A stretch of 64,000 nt of DNA from positions 30,992-94,991 of the forward strand of contig CANPXP010000006.1 of the NCBI GenBank assembly GCA_947586255.1, given 5' to 3'. This stretch comes from an uncultured Lachnospiraceae bacterium (GTDB lineage Bacteria; Bacillota; Clostridia; Lachnospirales; Lachnospiraceae). Positions 16,860 through 27,650 of the stretch are shown here, piece after piece (the first letter of the stretch is position 1; every line of letters starts with the position of its first letter). The notes below the pieces were generated by a model, which was not told the origin of the DNA, did not search any database, and worked only from the letters and a program-made list of their open reading frames with translations. The position numbers and the translations under genes are program-made.

Positions 16860-18256
16860 AATATATTCTCCTTTTCCTCGCCGGCCAGCGCCGCCTTTAT
16901 CATGATCGCGCACTCGACGCGCTTCCTCTGCAGCTCACACCCGATATCGTAAGCGCCCGTAATGCTGCCGCTGAAATTGTACGCGTTGGCCGCGCAGCCT
17001 CCGCTGCAGTAATACTTCGCGAAGCAGTCCCTGCACGTCTCCTTGGCATAGACATTGCACTGCTTAAAGGTGTCTCTGATATCCGTCCGCACAATCCCGT
17101 CGTCCACGTTGCCCATCAGGAATTCCTCCTGCCCGACGAACTGGTGGCAGGGATACAGATCGCCCCAGGGGGTGACGGACAGATACTCCGTTCCGGACCC
17201 GCAGCCCGACAGTCTCTTGGCCACGCAGGGGCCACCTTCTAAATCTATCATAAAATGGAAAAATTGGAAACCTTTTCCTTCTTTTTTTCTGCGGATATAC
17301 TCGAGCGCCAGCTTATCGTACTCCGTAAGCAGCGCCGGAACGTCCTCCTCGCGGATCGCGTAATCCTCCCCGGCAGGCGCCACCACCGGCTCCATGGAGA
17401 TCTGCTCGAAGCCCTCGTCCGCCAGGTGCTTCACATCCTCCGAAAAGTCGAGATTGTATCTCGTGAAAGTGCCGCGCACATAATAATTCATCTGGTTCCT
17501 GCTCTCGGCCACCTTCTTATACTTCGGCACCACCTCGTCGTAGCTGCCCTGTCCGCCTCTGTGGGGCCGCATCCGGTCGTGGACTTCCTTTCGCCCGTCG
17601 ATGCTTAAGACAATGTTCGCCATCTCCCTGTTCGCGAACTCCATCACCTCATCGTCAAGCAGCACGCCGTTTGTCGTCAGGGTAAAGCGGAACTTCTTGT
17701 GATGCGGCTCCTCCAGACTTCTTCCGTAGGCCACCAGATCCTTCACGACCTGCCAGTTCATCAACGGCTCGCCGCCGAAGAAATCCACTTCCAGATTGAC
17801 TCTGTTCCCCGAGTTCGCCACCAGGAAGTCCAGCGCCTTCTTCCCCACCTCATAACTCATGAGCGCCCGGTCGCCGTGGTACTCCCCCTTGCCCGCGAAA
17901 CAGTATCTGCAGGCGAGGTTGCAGTCGTGGGCGATATGGAGGCACAGCGCTTTCACCACCGTCTCCCGGCTCTTAAAATCGCCGATATACCGCTCGTAGA
18001 TATCCTCCGTGTACAGGGTGCCGGCGTCCCGCAGCGCGAGAAGCTCCTCCACCGTCTCCGCCAGCTCCGCAGCCGCCACGTCAGGCAGCTTCCCGGACGC
18101 ATAAGCCGTGATCTCCTCCGGCGTCCCGAGTCCGTCCGCCAGCGCTTTCTCCACGACGGGAACCGCCCGGTAAGCCGTCTCGTCCGTCACATGTACGCTG
18201 CCGCTGTTGACGTCCAGTACGATATGATATCCGTTATTGATGTATTGATGTATCAC
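16856..18256 (-). CDS. scfB: SCIFF maturase, radical SAM/SPASM thioether-forming enzyme
   Basis: A 466-residue radical-SAM peptide-modifying enzyme that installs a Cys-Thr thioether in the SCIFF peptide. The SAM cluster motif is CNLACRYC. A C-terminal SPASM region contains multiple cysteines (CHQF, CNVYAKETCRDC, YYCSGGC) for auxiliary clusters. The family N-terminus IHQYINNGYHIVLDVNSG follows a GTG start with GGGAG 7 bases upstream; this start is preferred over an upstream in-frame ATG. Its precursor gene scfA is 108 bases upstream, separated by a perfect hairpin. Confidence 0.96.
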   Translation of the reverse strand: MIHQYINNGYHIVLDVNSGSVHVTDETAYRAVPVVEKALADGLGTPEEITAYASGKLPDVAAAELAETVEELLALRDAGTLYTEDIYERYIGDFKSRETVVKALCLHIAHDCNLACRYCFAGKGEYHGDRALMSYEVGKKALDFLVANSGNRVNLEVDFFGGEPLMNWQVVKDLVAYGRSLEEPHHKKFRFTLTTNGVLLDDEVMEFANREMANIVLSIDGRKEVHDRMRPHRGGQGSYDEVVPKYKKVAESRNQMNYYVRGTFTRYNLDFSEDVKHLADEGFEQISMEPVVAPAGEDYAIREEDVPALLTEYDKLALEYIRRKKEGKGFQFFHFMIDLEGGPCVAKRLSGCGSGTEYLSVTPWGDLYPCHQFVGQEEFLMGNVDDGIVRTDIRDTFKQCNVYAKETCRDCFAKYYCSGGCAANAYNFSGSITGAYDIGCELQRKRVECAIMIKAALAGEEKENIL

Positions 18257-18290
18257 TTCTGTTCTCCCAAACCCGATAGATAAACGCATA

Positions 18291-18319
18291 ATAAGCAGCG
18301 ACGCCTGATCGCTGCTTAT
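18291..18319 (-). promoter_or_regulatory. Intercistronic hairpin between scfA and scfB
   Basis: A perfect 11-base-pair stem (ATAAGCAGCGA with TCGCTGCTTAT, 7-base loop) lies in the gap between the SCIFF precursor gene and its maturase gene. There is no T-run after it in the direction of transcription. It is therefore more likely an RNA stabiliser, processing site or partial attenuator than a full terminator. It could keep peptide expression above enzyme expression. Confidence 0.6.
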
Positions 18320-18364
18320 GCTTCGTATACAATTCCTCTCTTTTTCGCTGGACCCGTCAGGCTC

Positions 18365-18508
18365 TTATCTCGCCTTCTCGCAGGTCTGATTACCCACCGT
18401 GCAGGACGTCTTGCAAGCAGACTGGCAGGATGTCTGACACTCGCCGCATCCGCCCTTCTTCATGGACTCCTTCAGGTCTCTCGTGTTCAGTGTCTTGATA
18501 TGTTTCAT
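18365..18508 (-). CDS. scfA: Six-cysteine peptide SCIFF (ScfA), RiPP precursor
   Basis: A 47-residue peptide gene. The N-terminal leader is MKHIKTLNTRDL, and the C-terminal part carries six cysteines in the spacing CGECQTSCQSACKTSCTVGNQ..C, which is the SCIFF (six Cys in forty-five) signature. A threonine sits between cysteines, as the thioether acceptor requires. GGAGG lies 9 bases upstream of the ATG. It is adjacent to its maturase scfB. Its biological role is unsettled in the literature. Confidence 0.96.
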   Translation of the reverse strand: MKHIKTLNTRDLKESMKKGGCGECQTSCQSACKTSCTVGNQTCEKAR

Positions 18509-18561
18509 AATATCGCATCCTCCGTTTATCGCTCGTCGCTTATTTGCTTTGCTTTTCGCCT

Positions 18562-18567
18562 ATTGTA
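18562..18567 (-). promoter_or_regulatory. Extended -10 element upstream of scfA
   Basis: TACAAT preceded by TGT (extended -10, TGn) is found on the minus strand about 55 bases before the scfA ATG. The -35 region is weak. The AT-rich stretch also contains complementary segments that could form a small hairpin. Confidence 0.35.
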
Positions 18568-18613
18568 ACACACTTTTTTCAATAGGAAAAGTGTTTTTCT
18601 GATTTTTTGTGCC

Positions 18614-18988
18614 CTAACTCACCATGCCGCCCAGCATACCGCTTCCCGCGCACAGGAAAAACACCGTGGCCAGACTGCCCGAGACGTCCTGTAAGCCCCT
18701 GTTGACAATGAGGGACACAATCACGAGAATCACGTAGTACGCCGCGCCCATCGCCAGTCCCCACAGAAATTTGCGCCTGCCCGCGTGTCTGCCGGCGAGG
18801 AATCCCGCCGCGAAGGTGACCGCTATGTAGATGCCGATGATACTCAACGACACCGTCTTCTCGGACAGGCCGAACCGGTACAGCAAAAAGGCGAGCAGCA
18901 GAAGCAGCCCCGCCGTCAGAATATACGCCGCCAGCATACACTTTGTGAGAAAGACTGTTTTTTCCAGACAGATTTCCTTTTTCCCCAT
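18614..18988 (-). CDS. TIGR04086-type membrane protein of unknown function
   Basis: A 124-residue membrane protein with four predicted helices, a charged N-terminus (MGKKEICLEK) and glycine-rich last segments ending GGMVS. Size, topology and position directly upstream of the SCIFF gene fit the TIGR04086 family, which neighbours SCIFF/YajC/SecDF in clostridia. The start is set at the ATG 5 bases after AAGGAGG; the reading frame extends 31 codons further but without a site. Function is not known. Confidence 0.8.
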   Translation of the reverse strand: MGKKEICLEKTVFLTKCMLAAYILTAGLLLLLAFLLYRFGLSEKTVSLSIIGIYIAVTFAAGFLAGRHAGRRKFLWGLAMGAAYYVILVIVSLIVNRGLQDVSGSLATVFFLCAGSGMLGGMVS

Positions 18989-19059
18989 TTCATCCTCCTT
19001 CTTCGTTCCTCTGTAAGATCTTCTCCTATACGAATGTATATTCCTCTGTCCCGAAAAAC

Positions 19060-19089
19060 TTGACACCTTCTTATATTCCATAGTAATAT
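19060..19089 (+). promoter_or_regulatory. Promoter of the CNNM/CorC-type gene
   Basis: A consensus TTGACA is followed after 18 bases by TAATAT, about 80 bases before the TTG start of the plus-strand gene. The good -35 box compensates for a 4/6 -10 box. Confidence 0.5.
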
Positions 19090-19170
19090 TTCTGTAACTG
19101 TCCGTCTCCTGTCATACCGGAGCGATACAGGGCAATCCACGATCTTACATACAAGGAGTGAACTTTTCAA

Positions 19171-20466
19171 TTGGATACCACAGGTGTCATACAAATCATA
19201 ACACTGGTAATTCTCGTCTTTCTGTCGGGATTCTTCTCTTCCGCCGAGACGGCGTTCTCGACAGTCAACCGCGTGCGGATGCGCACGCTCGCCCAGGAGG
19301 GCTCACAGAGGGCCGTCAGGGTACAGAATATTCTGGACCACTACGGCAAGATGCTCAGCGCCGTCCTGATCGGCAACAACATCGTGAACCTCTCCGCCTC
19401 CTCCGTCATGACCACCTTCGTCATCAGAATATGGGGCAATTACGCCGTCGGTATCGCCACCGGCATTCTGACTTTCGCCGTGCTCATGTTCGGCGAGATC
19501 ATACCGAAGACCTGGGCGATGCAGCGGTCCGAGAAAATCACGCTGATGTACGGCGGTCCGATCCACGCGCTGATGACCGTGCTGACGCCCGTCATCTTCT
19601 TCATCGACAAGCTGTCCGACTGGATCCTGCGCTTCTTACATATCAGCTCGGACGGCAACACGTTCAGCATCACCGAGAAAGAATTGAAAACCTATGTGGA
19701 CGTCAGCCACGAGGGCGGCGTCATCGAATCCGAGGAGCGCGAGTTTATCTACAACGTGTTTGACTTCGGGGACACGGTGGCCAAGGATATCATGATCCCG
19801 CGCATCCAGATGACCACGGTGCCCATCGACGCGACCTATCAGGATCTGCTGTCCACCTTCCAGGATTCGATGTTCACCAGAATCCCCGTCTACGACGAGG
19901 ATCCCGACCATATCATCGGCGTGGTCAACATCAAGGACTTTATTCTGGTCAAGGACAGGGAAAAATTTCAGCTCAAGAAAATCCTGCGCGAAGCGTATTA
20001 CACCTACGAGTACAAGCGTGTGTCCGATCTGCTGATGGAGATCCGCGAGAAATCCTTAAGCATCGCCTTCGTGCTGAGCGAGTACGGCGCGACGGTGGGC
20101 ATGATCACCATGGAGGATATGATCGAGGAGCTGGTGGGCGAGATCCGCGACGAGTACGACGAAGACGAGGAGGAGCTGATCCAGGAAATCGAAGACGGCC
20201 AGTATCTCGTGGAGGCGCAGATGAAGCTGAGCGACATCAACGACGCGCTGGACATCGAGCTTGCCTCCGAGGACTACGATTCCGTGGGCGGACTCATGAT
20301 CGAGAAGCTGGAGCGTCTGCCTCAGGACGAAGAGCAGATCACGCTGGACAACGGCATCCTGCTGCAGGCCAGGGGCGTGCAGGACAACCGCATCCTGAAA
20401 GTACTCATCACGCTGCCGGAAGAAACGCCGGAGGAAGATACGACAACTCCCGTGGAACCCGCCTAG
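19171..20466 (+). CDS. CNNM/CorC-family transporter-like protein (DUF21-CBS-CorC_HlyC)
   Basis: A 431-residue protein with a DUF21 transmembrane domain (about 1-190), a pair of CBS domains (about 205-330) and a C-terminal CorC/HlyC FAD-like domain. The family is linked to magnesium/cobalt efflux or tolerance and is often mislabelled hemolysin. The start is TTG, because an in-frame TGA lies only three codons upstream; the GGAG is 12 bases away, so initiation may be weak. A long acidic segment (YDEDEEELIQEIED) links CBS to the C-terminal domain. It is a single-gene unit with its own promoter and terminator. Confidence 0.9.
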   Translation: MDTTGVIQIITLVILVFLSGFFSSAETAFSTVNRVRMRTLAQEGSQRAVRVQNILDHYGKMLSAVLIGNNIVNLSASSVMTTFVIRIWGNYAVGIATGILTFAVLMFGEIIPKTWAMQRSEKITLMYGGPIHALMTVLTPVIFFIDKLSDWILRFLHISSDGNTFSITEKELKTYVDVSHEGGVIESEEREFIYNVFDFGDTVAKDIMIPRIQMTTVPIDATYQDLLSTFQDSMFTRIPVYDEDPDHIIGVVNIKDFILVKDREKFQLKKILREAYYTYEYKRVSDLLMEIREKSLSIAFVLSEYGATVGMITMEDMIEELVGEIRDEYDEDEEELIQEIEDGQYLVEAQMKLSDINDALDIELASEDYDSVGGLMIEKLERLPQDEEQITLDNGILLQARGVQDNRILKVLITLPEETPEEDTTTPVEPA

Positions 20467-20485
20467 GCTCCCCGGGAGTTTTTCC
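20445..20485 (+). terminator. Intrinsic terminator overlapping the end of the CNNM-type gene
   Basis: AACTCCCG inside the last codons pairs with CGGGAGTT after the stop and is followed by TTTTT. The left arm is thus within coding sequence. Confidence 0.6.
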
Positions 20486-20503
20486 GTCACATGTACATGC
20501 CTA

Positions 20504-22735
<2,232 letters not shown>

Positions 22736-22741
22736 AGGCAA

Positions 22742-23683
22742 TCACTCCAGCGGCCGCGCGGCAAGCGTCATCACGGCCTCGATCTCGGCCCCGTTGTCCG
22801 GCGCCGCTCCGACCGTCTCATGTCTGCCGTCAGGCGCAACCATGCCGATCCGGCTGTCCTTTCCGACCTGCTCTAACGTATAGTAACGAATCTCCTGCGC
22901 GGCCTGCAGACGAACCGCGTAGATCCTGCGGCAGGCGCCCGCCTTCTCCTTCTCCTCCGGCATGTCCACCCGGGTGATCTGCATGTCTTCCGTGACATTC
23001 ATCGTCATCACCGAGAAATCCTCCTCCGCGACCGCGACAGCCGACCTGCGCTCCGCGGGGTAACACTCCTCGCACAATTCCCGCAAGAAGGCCCCCTCCT
23101 CGCTCTGCAGGCGCTTAAGCCCTTCCTCTCCGTGCCCAAACAGATACTGCGGCAGCAGCTGGAACGCCACCCGGTCCTGCACCATTCTGGCGAACTGCTT
23201 CTCCGTCACTCTGACCGTCCGTGTCTGCTTCGCCGCCGTGGCACGCTTGAGAGCCACCTCCAGGATCTCCTTCGGCATCACAATATTGTGCGTAAAAGGG
23301 TTTAACGTCATCGTCTTCGCCGGAGACTGCTCCGACATCACCATGGAGAGACATACCTGAAAAGGCATGGCGAGCACGGCCGGGCTTCTCCGCTCCGGCG
23401 GTATCTGCGCCGCCGACGAAAAAACCGGAAACAGCTGTTCTCCCGACTCCTTGCGCAGCAGGCAGGGCGTGATCGCCGCATTCTTCGGAAGCTTCACCGG
23501 CTCCCCTTCCCGCATCTTGCGCTGCGTCTTCTCGTCCAGTCCCTGCGGAGGCATAACCGGCATCAAAACCGTCGCTTTTTCCAGAACCTCCATGACCGCG
23601 GCATATTTTTCCTTCTGTCTGTCCTTCACGAACTCTTCCGCCAGCGTCTCCAGCTGCGCGTTGTCCCATTTCTGATCCGCCAT
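22742..23683 (-). CDS. SseB-like domain protein
   Basis: A 313-residue soluble protein. The N-terminal 130 residues resemble the SseB N-terminal domain (VLMPVMPP..., LFPVFSS, AMPFQVCLSMV, LNPFTHNIVMP). The C-terminal part is less conserved and begins around the KRATAAKQ segment. SseB-family proteins are known mostly from enterobacterial contexts and lack a defined biochemical role in clostridia. It lies 6 bases upstream of the histidine kinase and 3 bases after the acyltransferase. Confidence 0.7.
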   Translation of the reverse strand: MADQKWDNAQLETLAEEFVKDRQKEKYAAVMEVLEKATVLMPVMPPQGLDEKTQRKMREGEPVKLPKNAAITPCLLRKESGEQLFPVFSSAAQIPPERRSPAVLAMPFQVCLSMVMSEQSPAKTMTLNPFTHNIVMPKEILEVALKRATAAKQTRTVRVTEKQFARMVQDRVAFQLLPQYLFGHGEEGLKRLQSEEGAFLRELCEECYPAERRSAVAVAEEDFSVMTMNVTEDMQITRVDMPEEKEKAGACRRIYAVRLQAAQEIRYYTLEQVGKDSRIGMVAPDGRHETVGAAPDNGAEIEAVMTLAARPLE

Positions 23684-23686
23684 GAC

Positions 23687-24862
23687 TCAGTCCTTCTCCT
23701 TCTTCGCTTCATCCGCCCCGCGCCGTCCTTTTCCCGCGCCGATGCGCCCTGCCAGCCCGATCAGCTTTCCGTCGATCACATGCAGGGGCACGGCCAGCGC
23801 GATGGAGGCCGCATAACACGCCAGAATATAACCTACTCTGTTCTTCACCGGCATGTAGAGCAGGAACAGATTGTGGATCAGGTACAGCTCCAGCGCTATG
23901 CTGCCCAGGAAATCCATCACCTTGTTGCCGAGCCCGATCTTCTGCGTCACGATGACGACCGTGAGCACCACGAAGAAAACAAAGGGCGTCTGCACCAGAA
24001 GCGTCTGCCATTTCTCCCTGTAACCGGGATAGCCTTCCCACTCGTGCCAGTAGCCTGCGGTCTGCAGCATATACATCGTCCTGCTGTAGAAAAACGCCAC
24101 CAGAAGCACGGAGACGATCAGCGATATCCCGTAGAACTTCCTGATCAATCCGAGAATCTGCTTCTCCCATCTAGCGAACAGAATGCCGACCGGCATCAAA
24201 AGCGTCGTGTTGTACCACCACTCCCCGTGAAACCACAGCCCCTGCGTGGGCGTCGTCGTATCGTGTCCGAGCCATAGGCTGAACGCGATCAGAAGCACGA
24301 CACAGACAGTGTACACAAGGCACGCCGCATCGCGGTTTCGCACGAACCGGAACACGAGCCAGAACAGCAGATATAGGAAGAAAATCTCCACGACGTACCA
24401 CATCTGATTGTTCATCAAGACCACGCCGGTCAGATAGGAAAGCAGTTCCTTCGCCTGCAGCTCATAGCCCCACAGGCAGGAACCGACGATAAACACAAGA
24501 TTGCAGACATAAAAAGGAATCAGAATCGCCGGCAGCCTGCGCCTCAAGAAGCCCTTCAGATAATCCGGCTTGTCCCGCAGACTGCAGTACAGCCCGTAGC
24601 CGGAAAAGAAAAAGAACATGCCCACAAAGCAGACACCGATGTCCACCATAAAGATCAGAATCCCCGGATCCTCGTTCGCAAAATAAATCGTCTGGGACAT
24701 ATGGTGCAGCATGATCGCCACGGCGCAGAAGCCCAGGAGTCCCTTGGACGCCTTGAGAGAAAGCGCATCCTCGCGCCACAGTCCCCTCGCCGTCGGGCGG
24801 ACGCCGGTCAGCAGAATCACCGCCAGCGCGCTGTAAAAGATAAAAAAGTATTCCTTCGCCAT
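23687..24862 (-). CDS. Acyltransferase-3 family membrane protein
   Basis: A 391-residue integral membrane acyltransferase with about ten helices. An early KGLLGFCAVAIMLHHMSQ segment supplies the family histidine in the first helices, and FFFFSGYGLY follows. Such enzymes O-acetylate or O-acylate surface glycans. The ATG preceded by GGAGG at 5 bases is preferred over an ATG four codons upstream that overlaps the EamA stop. The C-terminus is lysine/arginine rich. The target glycan cannot be read from the sequence. Confidence 0.85.
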   Translation of the reverse strand: MAKEYFFIFYSALAVILLTGVRPTARGLWREDALSLKASKGLLGFCAVAIMLHHMSQTIYFANEDPGILIFMVDIGVCFVGMFFFFSGYGLYCSLRDKPDYLKGFLRRRLPAILIPFYVCNLVFIVGSCLWGYELQAKELLSYLTGVVLMNNQMWYVVEIFFLYLLFWLVFRFVRNRDAACLVYTVCVVLLIAFSLWLGHDTTTPTQGLWFHGEWWYNTTLLMPVGILFARWEKQILGLIRKFYGISLIVSVLLVAFFYSRTMYMLQTAGYWHEWEGYPGYREKWQTLLVQTPFVFFVVLTVVIVTQKIGLGNKVMDFLGSIALELYLIHNLFLLYMPVKNRVGYILACYAASIALAVPLHVIDGKLIGLAGRIGAGKGRRGADEAKKEKD

Positions 24863-24873
24863 AACGTCCTCCA

Positions 24874-25797
24874 TTATGCCCTGTTCCGGTCAGGCAGCTG
24901 CGCCGACACGATAGCCGCGGCCATCATGACACAGCCCGACAGCTCCCTGACGCTCATCGCCTGGTGCAGAATCAGGAAGCCCGCCACGGCGCTCACCACG
25001 GATTCCAGGCTCAGAATCAGGGACGCCACCGTGGGATTCATGTCTCTCTGCCCCACGATCTGGAGCGTATACGCGACGCCGCAGGACATGATACCGCCGT
25101 AACAGATCGGCTTCCACGCCGCCAGAATGTCACCCGGCACAGGATCCTCCAGCGCCAGACTGCAGAGCAGCGACAGGATCCCGCAGACCCAGAACTGAAT
25201 GCATGACATTCTGACGCCGTCCACCCTCGGAGAGAAGTAATCGACCACCAGAATATGCAGCGAGAAGATCACGGCGCACACGAGCACGAGCGCATCCCCT
25301 CTCTCCAGCCGCAGTCCCTCTTTCATGCACAGCAGGTACAGACCGCACACGCCAAAGACGACGCCCAGCCACACCTGCGCGCCCACCTTCTTGTGCGCAA
25401 ACAGCCCGAGAATCGGCACTAGCAGAATGTACATCGCCGTGATAAAGCCTGCCTTTCCCACCGTCGTATACTGAATACCCACCTGCTGAAAGCTGCTCGC
25501 GGCAAACAGGAGAAGTCCGCAGCACAGACCGCCCGCAAGCAGCCTTCTGCGCTCCCGCTTCACGCCCTCTTCGTCCGCCGCGCACTCTTTCTTGGCCGAA
25601 TCGGCGCCGCCTGCCCGCAGCCTGTCTAACAGCGCGATGCAGGGTATGAGCACAAGCCCGCCCAGAATACACCGGACGCCGTTGTAGGTAAAGGGTCCCA
25701 CGTAATCCATACCGGCACTCTGCGCCACAAACGCGACGCCCCAGATCACCGCCGTCAGAAACAACAGGAGCGACTGGCGCAGCACAAACCGGTTCAT
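24874..25797 (-). CDS. EamA/DMT-family transporter
   Basis: A 307-residue protein with ten hydrophobic helices in two EamA repeats (about 5-150 and 165-300), the layout of drug/metabolite exporters. The charged loop between helices 3 and 4 is unusually long (ADSAKKECAADEE). The ATG overlaps the aspS stop as ATGA, so it is coupled to the synthetase gene. No substrate can be inferred. Confidence 0.88.
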   Translation of the reverse strand: MNRFVLRQSLLLFLTAVIWGVAFVAQSAGMDYVGPFTYNGVRCILGGLVLIPCIALLDRLRAGGADSAKKECAADEEGVKRERRRLLAGGLCCGLLLFAASSFQQVGIQYTTVGKAGFITAMYILLVPILGLFAHKKVGAQVWLGVVFGVCGLYLLCMKEGLRLERGDALVLVCAVIFSLHILVVDYFSPRVDGVRMSCIQFWVCGILSLLCSLALEDPVPGDILAAWKPICYGGIMSCGVAYTLQIVGQRDMNPTVASLILSLESVVSAVAGFLILHQAMSVRELSGCVMMAAAIVSAQLPDRNRA

Positions 25798-27590
25798 TCC
25801 GTCCCTTCTTCCGGCAGGACCGCGATGCGCAGCTCGTCAAGCTGCTCCTTGTCCACCGTACCCGGCGCCTCCGTCATGAGGCAGGAGGCGTCCTTGACCT
25901 TCGGGAAGGCGATGACTTCCCTGATATTGTCCGCTCCCACGAGAAGCATCACGAAGCGGTCCAGTCCGTATGCCAGCCCTGCGTGCGGCGGTACTCCGTA
26001 CCGGAAAGCGTTCAGCAGGAAGCCGAAGCGCTCCCACGCCTGCTCCTTCGTGAAACCCAGCACCTCGAACATCTTCTCCTGAATGTCGTTCTGATGGATT
26101 CTGACCGAACCGCCGCCCAGCTCCACGCCGTTCAGCACGATGTCGTACGCCTTGGCGCGCACGCGTCCCGGGTCGGAGTCGATGTACTGCCAGTCCTCCT
26201 CCATCGGCATCGTGAAGGGATGATGCATCGCCATGTAACGGTTCTCCTCGTCGCTCCACTCCAGCAGCGGGAACTCCACCACCCAGAGGAAGTGGAACTT
26301 CGCCTCGTCGATCAGGCCCAGCTGTCTGCCCAGCTCCACGCGCAGCGCGCCCAGCACGCTGTATACGATATTCTTCTGATCGGCCGCAAAGAGGAGCAAA
26401 TCTCCCTTCTCCCCCTGCATGGCCCGCACCAGACGCTCCAGCTCTTCCTCGGTCATAAATTTGGCAAAAGAAGACTTGTAGCTGCCGTCCTCCTGCACGC
26501 TCAGGTAGGCAAGCCCCTTCGCGCCGTACCCCTTGGCGAAGTCCACCAGGGCGTCAATCTTCTTGCGCGGCATGGCCGCCTGGCCCTTTACATTCAGACC
26601 GCGCACAGAGCCGCCGTTCTCAAGTGCCGACGCAAACACGCCGAAGCCGCATCCCGCCACCACATCGGACACATCCGTAAGCTCCATCCCGAAGCGCGTG
26701 TCCGGCTTGTCGGAACCGTACCGGTCCATGGCCTCCTGCCACTTAAGCCGCGGGAACGGTATCTGTACCTCCAGCCCGATGGCCTCCCTGCATATGTGCT
26801 GTATCAGTCTCTCGTTGACGTCGATCACATCGTCCACATCCACGAAGGAGAGTTCCATGTCCGCCTGCGTGAATTCCGGCTGCCTGTCCGCGCGCAGATC
26901 CTCGTCACGGAAACATCTTGCGATCTGGAAATATCTGTCGTAGCCGGAGCACATCAGCAGCTGCTTGTAGAGCTGCGGCGACTGCGGCAGCGCATAGAAG
27001 CTGCCCGGGTGCACGCGGCTCGGCACGAGATAATCTCTCGCCCCCTCCGGCGTGGATTTGCACAGGATGGGCGTCTCGATCTCCAGGAAGCCCTCCTTAG
27101 CCATAAAGGAGCGCATCTCGGAGGCGATTTTGCTCCTGAGCATCAGCTTTTCCTGCAGGTCCGGCCTGCGCAGATCCAGATAGCGGTATTTTAAGCGGAT
27201 CTCCTCCTTCGTCCTGGAGTCGCTCTCCACCGGGAACGGCGGCGTCTCCGCCTCGGCCAGAATGCGCACCTGGGCGGCCCGCACCTCGATCTCCCCTGTC
27301 TTCAGGTTCTCGTTCACCGCGCCCGAGCGTTTCTCCACTCTGCCGACGACGGCAATGACAAACTCGCTGCGCATCCGCTCCGCCTTGGCGAAAGCCTCCG
27401 CGCCGCAGTCCGCCTCCTCGAAAATGATCTGCAGAATACCGGACCGGTCGCGCAGATCCACGAAGATGATTCCTCCTTTATTTCTCTGCTTCTGCACCCA
27501 GCCCATCACGGTGACTTCTTCCCCCGCGTTGCCAAGGGAGAGTTCCGCGCAGCGGCAGGTTCTCTTCCAGCCTTTCATAGATTCCGCCAT
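25794..27590 (-). CDS. aspS: Aspartyl-tRNA synthetase
   Basis: A 598-residue class II synthetase of the bacterial type. It has an N-terminal OB anticodon-binding domain, motif 2 (CFRDEDLRADRQPEFTQ), the GAD insertion in the middle, and motif 3 near the C-terminus (GLAYGLDRFVMLL). Length is normal. It lies 60 bases downstream of hisS, and the hisS-aspS pair is standard in Bacillota. Confidence 0.97.
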   Translation of the reverse strand: MAESMKGWKRTCRCAELSLGNAGEEVTVMGWVQKQRNKGGIIFVDLRDRSGILQIIFEEADCGAEAFAKAERMRSEFVIAVVGRVEKRSGAVNENLKTGEIEVRAAQVRILAEAETPPFPVESDSRTKEEIRLKYRYLDLRRPDLQEKLMLRSKIASEMRSFMAKEGFLEIETPILCKSTPEGARDYLVPSRVHPGSFYALPQSPQLYKQLLMCSGYDRYFQIARCFRDEDLRADRQPEFTQADMELSFVDVDDVIDVNERLIQHICREAIGLEVQIPFPRLKWQEAMDRYGSDKPDTRFGMELTDVSDVVAGCGFGVFASALENGGSVRGLNVKGQAAMPRKKIDALVDFAKGYGAKGLAYLSVQEDGSYKSSFAKFMTEEELERLVRAMQGEKGDLLLFAADQKNIVYSVLGALRVELGRQLGLIDEAKFHFLWVVEFPLLEWSDEENRYMAMHHPFTMPMEEDWQYIDSDPGRVRAKAYDIVLNGVELGGGSVRIHQNDIQEKMFEVLGFTKEQAWERFGFLLNAFRYGVPPHAGLAYGLDRFVMLLVGADNIREVIAFPKVKDASCLMTEAPGTVDKEQLDELRIAVLPEEGTE

Positions 27591-27650
27591 TTCTCATATC
27601 CTCCTCGTAGTTACTGTCTATCTGTCGTGTGAATTTCACAGTGTCATGCG

